From assembly GCA_963921425.1 (NCBI GenBank), contig OY992835.1, forward strand, positions 13,826,001-13,890,000: DNA of 64,000 nucleotides, in the 5' to 3' direction. Source of the DNA: Dryas octopetala (lineage: Eukaryota; Streptophyta; Magnoliopsida; Rosales; Rosaceae). The position numbers were made by a program, and so were the translations under genes. The notes beneath the pieces were generated by a model. That model saw only the letters and a program-made list of their open reading frames with translations, was not told the origin of the DNA and did no database searches. Every line of letters starts with the position of its first letter. Position 1 is the stretch's first letter. Positions 9,736 through 18,333 of this stretch are shown piece after piece.

Positions 9736-10300
9736 GGAATGTCCGACTTCAGTGCACCTGCCCACCCAAGACAAACCACAAATCAAGATGGGAAGTGCCC
9801 GGCACACCAAGACAACACCATGGACATTTCAGATTAATACCGGTTTCTCACCCCCCGTATGTGCTCGGATACACCCAATTTGACAACATTCACCTTTTCA
9901 CATGCTCAGCCACCAATCATTTATCAAAGCCAGTATTCACAATATCAATTCAAGCAAACAAACAATAAAAAAACACAAGCCTTTACCTGTATTGCGCGGC
10001 TCCAACGGCTCAGACGGGTTCCGACCCACTTATCTTGTCTTCTCCGTACCTAGCCAAAAACACAACACCCAATAAATTACAAAGTCCAAAAATGAAGGCA
10101 TGTCGCCTACCCGGTGCTCGGCAAGGCTCATACCCACTTGCACCTCCACCTGCCCCTACTCACATTATCCACAATTAACAAACAGAATTCCAAGGTCCGC
10201 CTCAGGCTGGACGACCACAGTTGCTCACATTTCTCAATTTTCCAAGGCAAACAACAATTTTCACAAACAAGGAGCTTGACAGGATGTTTGAATTTTTTAC
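9736..10300. other. Internal spacer of the retrotransposon upstream of the antisense ORF
   Basis: AT-richer non-coding DNA between the antisense ORF start and the GC-rich block. If the antisense ORF has its own promoter it should lie here. Several short AT-rich stretches are present but no convincing TATA box on the minus strand was fixed. Confidence 0.4.
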
Positions 10301-11060
10301 CTATAAGTGCTTCGAACAGCTCCAATTCGAGCTCGGCTTTTGCGCCGCCGACCCCGCGTAGTCCGAGCACCCGAGGAGCCCCACGCGCCTTCCGCGCACA
10401 CCACCGATCCGGGCACACCACAGCCCCCCCAGCGCCGCTGCCCGCGCTCCTGCTCCGGCCTGACCCCTCATGCGCCAACCCCAAGCACAAGACCTGTGCA
10501 CAAGGTCCGACCCGAGCACATCCCTTGCTCGGACCCACAGACCCACTGCCCGGACCCGAGGTCCCCTGCTCTTCCGCTCGCCCGCGCCCACCGCAGCTCG
10601 ACCCAAGCCGCCCACTTCCACTCGAGCCTCTGCGCAGCGCCTCCGAGCAGCAAACAAAGCGACCCGATTCGCGCCGTAACTCACCAACTCCGATCCGGCC
10701 CCTATACAACCAAGCCCGGCTCCGCGCACCCCTCGATCCGAGCCCTTCTCTCCGACCCGAGCCCGACGAGCAGACCACCCCGCGCACACCACAGCGCCGA
10801 CCCGAGCTCGATCCGGGCTCTCCTTTCTCCGACCCGAGCCCAACGAGCAGACCACCCCGCGCACACCACAGCGCCGACCCGAGCTCGATCTGGGCTCTCC
10901 TTTCTTCCGACCCGAGCTCCGCTGCTCCGCCCCTCACAAAGGCTCCGACCCGAGCTCCTCCTTCACGACCCGAGCAGGCCCCAGCCACTCCAACTTTTCC
11001 GGCCCGAGCCCTCCCCTCACAAATCCCACCCGAGCAGCTCTTCCTTTTTTTCCTATTTCG
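10301..11060. repeat. GC-rich degenerate repeat block in the element
   Basis: The block is very GC-rich and dominated by variants of GACCCGAGC and CGACCCGAGCTC. A unit of about 78 bp is duplicated in tandem at about 10755-10830 and 10831-10910. Long open frames exist here on both strands in several phases (for example a Ser/Pro/Arg-rich frame on plus and an Arg/Gly-rich frame on minus), as expected when stop codons are rare in GC-rich sequence. No domain is recognisable, so no protein is called. Confidence 0.7.
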
Positions 11061-11486
11061 AAAACACAGCTGCTCTTTGATTGGTTTTTAATATCAACTC
11101 TCTCTCTCTCCCATATAATGCTACAGTACCAAGTGTGAAATTTGGGGTGGGTATTTTATATGTGGACTCTACCACTCCATTCTAGAATTTTATTTACAGA
11201 AGGCAACATCCCACCATTAAAATCGGTCGAGGTTTACTGGGATTACATAAAGTGTCTACTGCTCGGAATACAGGGTGATCAGAAATTCAAAAAAAAAAAA
11301 AAAAAAAAAAGAAATAAAGTGTCATCTGTAACCCCCAAGCTTTCTTGCAGTACAGCTTTTCTTGCTAAGGAACTTGGGGGACTTCTAGACAGGATCTTAA
11401 GCAAGAACAACTATGTGGACACTTGTCGTTATGCTCGGACTTCTTTGTGTGCAAAGTTCCCAACCAAGAAGTATCTTTTGCTCGGA
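11061..11486. other. Element sequence before the 3' LTR
   Basis: Contains a CT microsatellite at about 11099-11111, an A-tract of about 20 bases at 11290-11310, and an upstream copy of the polypurine-like word AACTTGGGGGACTTCT near 11371. No gene. Confidence 0.6.
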
Positions 11487-11501
11487 AACTTGGGGGACTT
11501 C
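11487..11501 (+). other. Polypurine-like tract before the 3' LTR
   Basis: AAACTTGGGGGACTTC abuts the 3' LTR start (TGTTCG at 11502). It is interrupted by pyrimidines but matches the AACTTGGGGGACT form seen before the 3' LTR of many plant Tat elements as I recall them. It is the likely plus-strand primer. Confidence 0.65.
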
Positions 11502-12095
11502 TGTTCGTATGACTAATCATCTCGGCATAACGACAAGTGACACAAGGCCTACCACCATGCTGTTTGGGCCTAGACCCAAAAGACTAAGCCCTTCCTGGGC
11601 TCCTAGCCCATGACCTACTAGGCTCCGGCCTCATGGGCTCCGGCCCCCTGGGCCCCGGCCTCTTAGGCTCTGGCCTCCCAAGCTCAAGCCTCCCGGGCCC
11701 CCGACCCGTGTCAACTCACTCGGATCCTCAAAGGACACGTGTCGTCACCGGATTGGTTAACACTCTTCCAAAGGTACTATAAAAGAGGTACCTTCTTGTC
11801 ACCAAAGAACAACTGAAATCATTATTATACAATTCACTCACTCTGCTCTCAGATCTCTCTGAACACTGACTTGAGCGTCGGAGGAGCTTTGGCCGGCACC
11901 ACACCGGTGCCCTTCCCGCTCACTTTTGTGTACTTGCGCAGGGTGCTTTGGATATCATTCTCTCTCATTACTCACCAGTCGGACCCAGCTACCCGTTCCT
12001 GCCCCACTTCGACGTGTCATCCTCTCAGTCGTGGGTCAAAGGGTCTACGTGGTTCGACTCGACGTTGACTGCTTTACCATTTTTGAGCATCAACA
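11502..12095 (+). repeat. 3' LTR (594 bp)
   Basis: Same length as the 5' LTR and about 99.3% identical. Its TATA box is at 11778-11784, so it could drive outward transcription toward 12.1 kb. The small minus-strand gene that ends at 12173 would then be read in antisense. Confidence 0.97.
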
Positions 12096-12100
12096 CAGGT
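12096..12100. repeat. Right copy of 5-bp target-site duplication (CAGGT)
   Basis: Matches 131-135 exactly and marks the right integration junction. Confidence 0.95.
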
Positions 12101-12172
12101 CATCAAACCTCAAGACCTAAGTAATTTCCTTTTTTTATTGTAAACATACAACACAATAAAGAAAAAAAAATT

Positions 12173-12682
12173 CTAATAATTCATCTTGCAACTGTCATAG
12201 CAGTTCGTCATGTAGCCTTCCACTTGATCAACGTCTGTGACAATAAATAAAAGCCCAAAAATGTTATAAATGGAAACGATATTTTTCGTGATATAAAATT
12301 CCAACTGAACAAACCTTTTTAGTTTTTGTGAGAGAGAGAGAGAGAGAGGTAAGAAGTAGTTACCAAAATCAAAATGGATGCTTATGGACTTTGTACAATC
12401 AATAGTACATCGATAAGTTGCATCAGCCAGGCTTATTAGACATAGTCCAGCAAGTCCAACATTGCAGGCTAAATATCCTGCTGCCGTTTTGGATCGTGCA
12501 ATAGTGCACGACACAGCTGTGGCCGCAAGGCACGCCGGAATTCTTAACTTCAATCGGAGATGAAAACCATTAAAATCAGAAGAAGAAGAAGAAGAAGAAG
12601 AAGAAGAGAGAGGGTGATGATCATGAGAAGGAAGCACTGTTAAGTACTGGAGGGAGAGATGGAGTAGGCTCGTTAAAGGCAT
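12173..12682 (-). CDS. Small cysteine-containing protein, two exons, function unknown
   Basis: The proposed exons are 12682-12364 and 12234-12173, giving 126 residues. The donor GTAACT and acceptor TCACAG join in phase. The protein has a serine run encoded by a TTC/TCT microsatellite (residues 25-34). A Cys- and Ala-rich core follows (PACLAATAVSCTIARSK, YLACNVGLAGLC, CTIDC), and it ends CYDSCKMNY. The repeated C-x3-C spacing recalls small thionin-like secreted proteins, but I cannot assign a family. Oddities: the 129-bp intron is a multiple of three with no in-frame stop, so retention would give a 169-residue product. Also, an ATG at 12740 opens a different frame encoding a good signal peptide (MTIMVVMIVIILSIF) that stops after 39 residues. 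The true N-terminus may therefore be disrupted by a frameshift. A TATA box lies about 105 bp upstream. Confidence 0.55.
   Translation of the reverse strand: MPLTSLLHLSLQYLTVLPSHDHHPLSSSSSSSSSSDFNGFHLRLKLRIPACLAATAVSCTIARSKTAAGYLACNVGLAGLCLISLADATYRCTIDCTKSISIHFDFGNYFLPLSLSLSQKLKRFVQLEFYITKNIVSIYNIFGLLFIVTDVDQVEGYMTNCYDSCKMNY
12581..12610. repeat. (GAA/AGA)n microsatellite inside the small gene
   Basis: About nine AGA/GAA triplets. On the minus strand they encode a run of serines in the called frame. Length changes in whole triplets would not shift the frame. Confidence 0.85.
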
Positions 12683-12786
12683 TCACTGCACAATTAAAAA
12701 TTGACAATATTATCACTATCATCACAACCATAATGGTCATGAGTATATATCTCCTCACACCGGCCAATTCTTCCCACAACCTCCCC

Positions 12787-12794
12787 TTTATATA
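12787..12794 (-). promoter_or_regulatory. TATA box for the small minus-strand gene
   Basis: On the minus strand the sequence reads TATATAAAGGGG. With initiation 25-35 bp downstream the transcript would begin near 12755, just before the ATG at 12740 that opens the signal-peptide frame. Confidence 0.5.
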
Positions 12795-12799
12795 TGAAA

Positions 12800-13383
12800 A
12801 CTTTTTGTGAGTTTAGGTATTGACACATGACTCACAACTACAATCACCAATTAGGAAAGAGCATATATCCACCGCTTTGTCTCTTAAGCGGAGCAAAGCT
12901 CCACTTTTTCTTTTCTTTTTTTGAAATTAGGTTTTTGATACTTAACCCATAATTATTATCTCCCACCGCTCCACCCTCCCTCCATAATTATTATCACCTT
13001 AAAAAAAAAATTAAGATAATATCCATTCGCAAAATTATTTATGGAAAAAAGAGAATTATCCATTCGCAGGGCTGTTATATATGATTTTAGGTTGGTACAT
13101 TTATTTGCATGTATGTATTAGTTACTTTAATGTACAAATTGTATGATTTTTTATAGAACGTATTTGTCCTTGTCCTTGTAAGGAATTATGATGTTATTTG
13201 CATGTATGTATTTAATTGATACCGTTAATCGCTAACAATACTTGAAACATTCAAACTCAACAACAAATTGAACAATCAATGAAAATCACACAAAAATAAC
13301 ACATTCTTGTTGACAATATATCACATTGAAGTTACTAACTATATATCAATTAGATTGATGTAATTTAAATTCATATGTTACAG
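12800..13383. other. Intergenic, AT-rich
   Basis: No gene or recognised repeat. Contains short A- and T-tracts. Confidence 0.6.
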
Positions 13384-13590
13384 GCTTCGGCAGTTTGAGT
13401 GATATTTATTTCAGTGAGTGCATGGCCCAACAAGCACGTACAGATGAGGTAGTCAAATTAAAATGCAGCCAAAGCATTGCTTGCACCAACATTGTGCTTA
13501 GTTATACCAAAATAGTTTCCACATATCGAGGAAACACCACTAGTTCTTACAATCTTACTGTTTCAATGCCTATGAAATTAAGTTAATTAA
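13384..13590 (+). pseudogene. Possible polygalacturonase (GH28) 3'-end relic
   Basis: A 63-residue open frame includes VVKLKCSQSIACTNIVLSYT. It resembles the C-terminal region of plant polygalacturonases, where a Cys-Ser-x-x-x-x-Cys-Thr-x-Ile-x-Leu pattern follows a strand of the beta-helix. None of the GH28 catalytic motifs (NTD, DD, HG, RIK) is present nearby. It is therefore at most an isolated, non-functional fragment. The similarity was judged by eye. Confidence 0.35.
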
Positions 13591-13904
13591 CCGCTGGTCC
13601 AATAGTTCCCTCTGTCGATTGTGCCAAATTAGCATACAATTAATAATTTTTAACATGGTCAGTTGACTCAGTTACGTTCCTATTATTGGCAATGGGAATA
13701 TATTGAAAGAGAAATAAAATTCTCCCCATCTTTCTTTTCCTTACAGCTATACAAAACCAATTACAACAAATTTCGGTGTTAATTAAATATTAATTACTAT
13801 CTTTCACTTACCCTTTCAAAACAGGCTATAGTGATTGAACAGAAAAAATTGGAAATGGAGGATCAAGTGACCTAAATATCAACCCGAAAAAGAAGTTGAC
13901 ACCA

Positions 13905-14090
13905 AGTTTTTTTTTTTTTTTAGTCGAATCAGCCATGTATTAAATAAGCCCGCAAACAAAGTACAAAGCTAACAGCCCAGAGACCCAAAACAAACAAACT
14001 ATTATTGAAAAGCCCAAAATAAAATAGCTCATCTAAACAAAAGACCAAATTTGGGTTTCAAACAATTAGCCCATGTTGTATATCTAAAGC
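13905..14090 (-). mobile_element. Possible LINE 3'-end fragment with poly(A) tail
   Basis: On the minus strand a segment reading GGGCTGTTAGC and GTACTTTGTTTGCGGGC, then CATGGCTGATTCGACT, runs directly into a run of about 13 A. This layout is that of a non-LTR retrotransposon 3' end inserted in minus orientation. The 5' part is missing or unrecognised. Confidence 0.4.
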
Positions 14091-14690
14091 TTTTGACAAT
14101 ATTTGCCTATAATAGACATAAATAAAGTGAATATGTAATAAGTATTTGGATTTTAAATGGAATTTGAAAGAATCTATGTATTTATCTTAAAATTAATTGG
14201 CAATGTGAAGAATAGCTCAAACTTTTATAAGTCATTATGCAAGGTTATAATTTTCTAACGTGGTATAACACTCCACATTCTCACAAAATTTAATGATGTT
14301 TTTTTAACAATAACTCTTCTACTGAATAAAAATGTGTGATCCTACCTAGAAAGAATGTTGTGAATACTTTGATTAAAATATTAGAACAATGACCATTTTC
14401 ACACCAAATCAAAATCTCAAAAGACGTACCAAAGGTTATATATGGTTGTTATAAGTACATATAAACCAATTTTAACAGTGACCCCTTAAACACCTTAAAG
14501 TGATCAACTAGCTATATTTTAGTAGTATTCCTCTCCACTTGTAGAAGATCAATGTCCCAAATTTGAATTCTCCTGCAGATAGAAAAACCATAAAAATATT
14601 TTTTCCCTTTTTTTTTATAAGAATAATTTTTGTAAGAATAAAAGGTTATACTTATACCATAAAATGGCCATTAAGCAATATCCATAAATC
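14091..14690. other. Intergenic upstream of the first rhomboid-like gene
   Basis: AT-rich DNA, no repeat or gene recognised. Probably distal promoter of the gene at 14896. Confidence 0.5.
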
Positions 14691-14725
14691 TATTAGCGGG
14701 AAAGTACCTAACTTAACTACCAACC
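14691..14725 (+). promoter_or_regulatory. Promoter block shared by the three rhomboid-like genes, copy 1
   Basis: The words TATTAGCGGGAAA and GTACCTAACTTAACTACCAA recur about 200-250 bp upstream of the three tandem rhomboid start codons, here and at 18081 and 21963. Copy 1 and copy 2 are nearly identical; copy 3 has several changes. It shows that the duplicated unit included the proximal promoter. Confidence 0.6.
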
Positions 14726-14895
14726 AAACAAGACGCGTTCCTTGCCACCCAAATCCTATATCCCTCCCTCCCCTGCCTTCCTTACAACTTGGTGCACATT
14801 TGCATCTGCCACCATCGCCAAAACCGCGCCGGTGCAGTGTGTTACCCCTCCGTCCTCCCACCAGGCCGACATTGGAACAGACAGAATATCAAAAG

Positions 14896-16668
14896 ATGTA
14901 TCCACCCCCGCCGTACTATCCCCCTCCCCCACCACATTATTACGCCCCACTACCATATATGCCCCCACCCCCAAGGCGATACTCGCCTTGGTTGGTGCCT
15001 GTCATATGTATGACTAATATCGGGATGTTTGTATACATCATGTATGAGAACAACTGCCCATCCAGAATCCCAAAGGATGAGTGTCTAGGAAGCGATTTTT
15101 TGGATAGGTTCTCTTTCCAACCCTACAAAGACAACGGAATGATTGGTCCTCACCAAGAAACGTAAGAATTTCCCCCCTACCTGTCTTTATTTTTTGAGTG
15201 GCTCTCTCATTGATTTCTAATTCATGTAGTCCAATAATATTACTGCGTGTCGTTTCTTTTAACTTGTCTTTTTAAACAATTAAGCAACCCCCAAAACTTT
15301 CTCTTCCTAATTAATTTTACTAACCCAAAATATTGAAAAAGAAATTACATGTCTAATAATATTATTGGCTTGCTCAAGCCCATGTCTTTTAATACTCTGT
15401 TTTGTTCTGTAGTTGCATACATGCACTCTGCCTGTGCAGTTTTGTAGAAAAATCCAATTTAGGAAGCATCCCAAACTTAAAATTAGGCCAACTTTAAGCT
15501 ACAACTAGTTATTACATATAGTCACGCACACGCTGAATATATACACCCAAAACCTAAATGTAATTGCTTCTGTTTTCTTGCAGTCTTCATAAACTAGGAG
15601 CTCTTGATAAGAAACTAGTGGTGGATGGTGAAGCATGGCGACTCTTCTCTTGCATGTGGCTTCATGCTGGACTCGTTCATTTAGTTGTCAACGTGCTGAG
15701 TCTTGATTTGGTAGGACTCCGGATGGAGCGGGAGTTCGGATTTCGTAAGAACCTAATTAAGATTTTTTTCAAGACATATGAACTCAGTTTTTACATGATC
15801 AATGCTAGCTAGCTAGCTTATCTAACTGTACGTTCTTGCTGCTTGGATTTGGCAGATCGATTCGGATTTGTGTATGTGCTTTCTGGATTAGGTGCAAGTT
15901 TAGCGTCTTGTCTTCAAATTATTAAAGCACATACTGACAGTAATGTCAAGATTGTATCGGTTGGGGCATCTGGGGCAATCTTTGGATTGTTGGGAGCTTC
16001 GCTTTCTGAGATTATCACAAATTGGACAATTTACGACGATAAGGTAATCCTCTGCTTGTGTTTTCTGGCTATATTTTATTTATAACTAAAACCATATCGA
16101 TTATCGTTTTAAACTTTCATCTAATTTTCTTCTTACTATATACTCTAAACTCAAAACGCATGACCTTAAAGTTGGACACAAGCACAATATATCGTCACAT
16201 AAACATAAGCATGAGGGATGTTCATCTAACATCTAACTTTCTGATTCAGTGCTCAGCGATCATGACGCTCATCCTCAATGCCAGTGTGAATTTGGCCTTC
16301 GGGTTTATATTTCATCTTGACAATTCGGCTCATGTGGGAGGACTCCTCGCCGGATTTTTCCTTGGTTTTGTTTTTTTTGTTAAGCCTCAGTTTGGATATG
16401 TAAGTAGCAAGTACATGCCAACATACCATAATGTGAACCGTACAGCAAGACACAACTTCTGTCAATACTTTCTAGGGATCGCTGGTTTGGTGGCCTCTGT
16501 TGCTTTGTAAGTTACTAGTTTTTGTTGCTTTGTAAATCATCCAGTCTCTGATAAATTCTTGTTTTACTCTCTTTTTTCTTTCTTTACAGATTTGGAGCTG
16601 GCTTCGGTAAGCTATTTAATATCAAGGAAATTAAAGAGCATTTGCCTGACAATGTCAACAACTATTGA
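14896..16668 (+). CDS. RBL: RHOMBOID-like intramembrane serine protease, copy 1
   Basis: Five exons (14896-15161, 15584-15744, 15856-16043, 16250-16506, 16590-16668) encode 316 residues; all junctions are GT-AG and in phase. The N-terminus is a Pro/Tyr-rich cytosolic tail ([16 protein letters not shown]), then a first membrane span after [15 protein letters not shown] and a Cys-containing luminal loop ([14 protein letters not shown]). The catalytic core keeps [19 protein letters not shown] (the HxxxN oxyanion motif), [11 protein letters not shown] with Ser181, and NSAHVGG with His233, so it should be active. Rhomboids cleave transmembrane substrates inside the membrane. The position beside DCC and SEC11 genes matches Arabidopsis RBL5 (from memory). 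A start upstream of 14896 is unlikely because the open frame there has no ATG. The substrate is unknown. Confidence 0.93.
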
Positions 16669-18080
16669 GCTAGCTTGTATATGTCTTTAAGTAATAGACA
16701 AATTACTATTTCTTGAACCCCTGGCCTGTTCTTTGTACAAATAACTCTCTTTCTTTTTCTTACAATCCATTGGTACAATATCTCTAATACAGTTGAGACC
16801 TACTTGTACACTAGATTGGTACCACATTTCTAATAGACAGCTAGACAATCGCCAATAATAGTGATATTCAACTCCATTATAGATCGATGTGGTACCAATG
16901 TGGTTAAAAAAATATGTTACGAATAATTTTTATTCTATCCTTACTGCTACAAATCCAAGCACAACAAAATTTGGGTGTTAATGCCTTTAATTGCTCATAT
17001 TTAATTCAGGTACTAACCTTTAGAAACGAGCTATTGTCATTGGACATAGATCTATCTCCATTGTCACTGACCAAAAAATACTAGTTAATCCATGTAACAA
17101 GGAGAAAAAAAAAAGTTGAATAAGGAAGATAAATCAGAGGCAATGAACGGAATAGATTTATCTATAAAGAAGATGTAGTTTTTTAGGACGGAAAGTATAA
17201 GGGTAAATTTGGGATTTTAGCTAATGAAAATATGTCATAGCATTTTAAAGAAAAAAAAAAATAGAGGAGTGTAAGTGGAGAAAATGGAGTGTAAATATCG
17301 CCTCCCTTATTGATTTAGAACAAAGACTTTTAATGCTTGTTTATATACTACATTCAATTTTAGAAGCGTCATCTCAAGGAAATTTAGTGACACTTATTTT
17401 TTGAAACATGATTAAATTCATATCGATTCATGAAGATTTTAAGCACCGATGATGCAACATACATCGCACATGATTATTGACTCTGAAGTGATCCCAAATC
17501 TAGCCATTAGGTTTTCGGTGTCCGATTTTTGAGCAGAATACCTTTTTGGAAAGGGAATGATGAGGCGAATCCAAATCACTTGCCAAGCTAAGCCAAATTT
17601 TAGCCAAATAAAGCCGTTTGCTAGGCAAAAATCGCATTTAAAGTTTTTTCCGAATTTTTGGATATTTTAATTGTCTTTTATTGCTTTTAGTATTTAATTT
17701 AGCCATTAAACTTACTATTTATGTCCTTTTGGTAGTTACTTAGGGTTTGATGGTATTTAAACATTTTTACCAACTGTAATCTCAATTTTTTGAAAAATTA
17801 ATGAAAATAGAACTTTTCTCTAAACCCTCTATCAAGGTAATCTTCGGATCAACAAGTTATAGAACCCCTTGTCCTTGGTATTCCCAATATATATAGAGAA
17901 TCAACAAGTCTAGGGTTTGTGTGTGTACGTGTTGTGATTCATCACCTACACTTTGTCAAAGAGGTTATGGCTATAGGTAGGAACCAACTAGAAAAATGGC
18001 CCTCTCAACACCCTAAAGAGTTCTCTTTTCTTCCTCTTTCTGTTTTTCATTTCCTCTAAGAATAGTAATATCCTTACATC
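16669..18080. other. Intergenic between rhomboid copies 1 and 2
   Basis: The first 150 bp are 3' UTR-like. The rest is AT-rich. A stretch at about 17500-17950 (ending near a TCTAAACCCTCTATCAAGG-like word) has the look of an old LTR or insertion, but no matching partner or target duplication was found. No gene recognised. Confidence 0.5.
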
Positions 18081-18117
18081 TATTAGCGGGAAAAGTACCT
18101 AACTTAACTACCAACCC
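18081..18117 (+). promoter_or_regulatory. Shared promoter block, copy 2
   Basis: Nearly identical to 14691-14725. It is followed by a CT microsatellite (18150-18177) and then a 5' leader that aligns with that of copy 1. At the place corresponding to the copy 1 start codon the sequence reads AGG, not ATG. Confidence 0.6.
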
Positions 18118-18333
18118 AGAAAGACCCGTTCCTTGAACACCCAGACACCTTTCTCTCTCTCTCTCTCTCTCTCTCTTGCAACTTGGTGCACATTGCATCT
18201 GCCAAACAGGCGTGGTGCAGTGAGTACCTCTTCGTCCTCACTGCCGCCAGCCCCACGCAGACGGGTAGACGGAATATATCAAAAGAGGCATCAACCTCCG
18301 CCGTGTTGCTCCCCGCCCCCGTCAACACAGTTA

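Larger units (their letters stand above)
136..12095 (+). mobile_element. Complete Tat-lineage Ty3/gypsy LTR retrotransposon, 11,960 bp
   Basis: Two 594-bp direct repeats begin TGTTCG and end ATCAACA. They are flanked by a perfect 5-bp duplication, CAGGT, at 131-135 and 12096-12100. The internal region holds, in order, a primer-binding-site-like sequence, gag, protease, reverse transcriptase, a degenerate RNase H, a second intact RNase H and an integrase, then tandem repeats, an antisense ORF relic, a GC-rich spacer and a polypurine-like tract. Dual RNase H, no chromodomain, a long spacer after pol and an antisense ORF together are known marks of the plant Tat lineage (Retand, Grande, Ogre and relatives). 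The LTRs differ by four substitutions in my reading (5' LTR positions 186, 305, 393 and 447), about 0.7%, which indicates a recent insertion. It is GC-rich against an AT-rich host. It cannot be autonomous as sequenced because gag is frameshifted and the protease catalytic residue is replaced. Confidence 0.97.

Noticed and set aside
10114-11091. Long frames of 325 aa (plus) and 286 aa (minus) in the GC-rich block
   Set aside because: Low-complexity Pro/Ser/Arg or Arg/Gly composition on opposite strands of the same DNA, explained by few stop codons in GC-rich repeats.
17500-17950. Possible old LTR or solo LTR between rhomboid copies 1 and 2
   Set aside because: The sequence has an LTR-like feel, but no TG...CA boundaries with a target duplication or second copy could be fixed.
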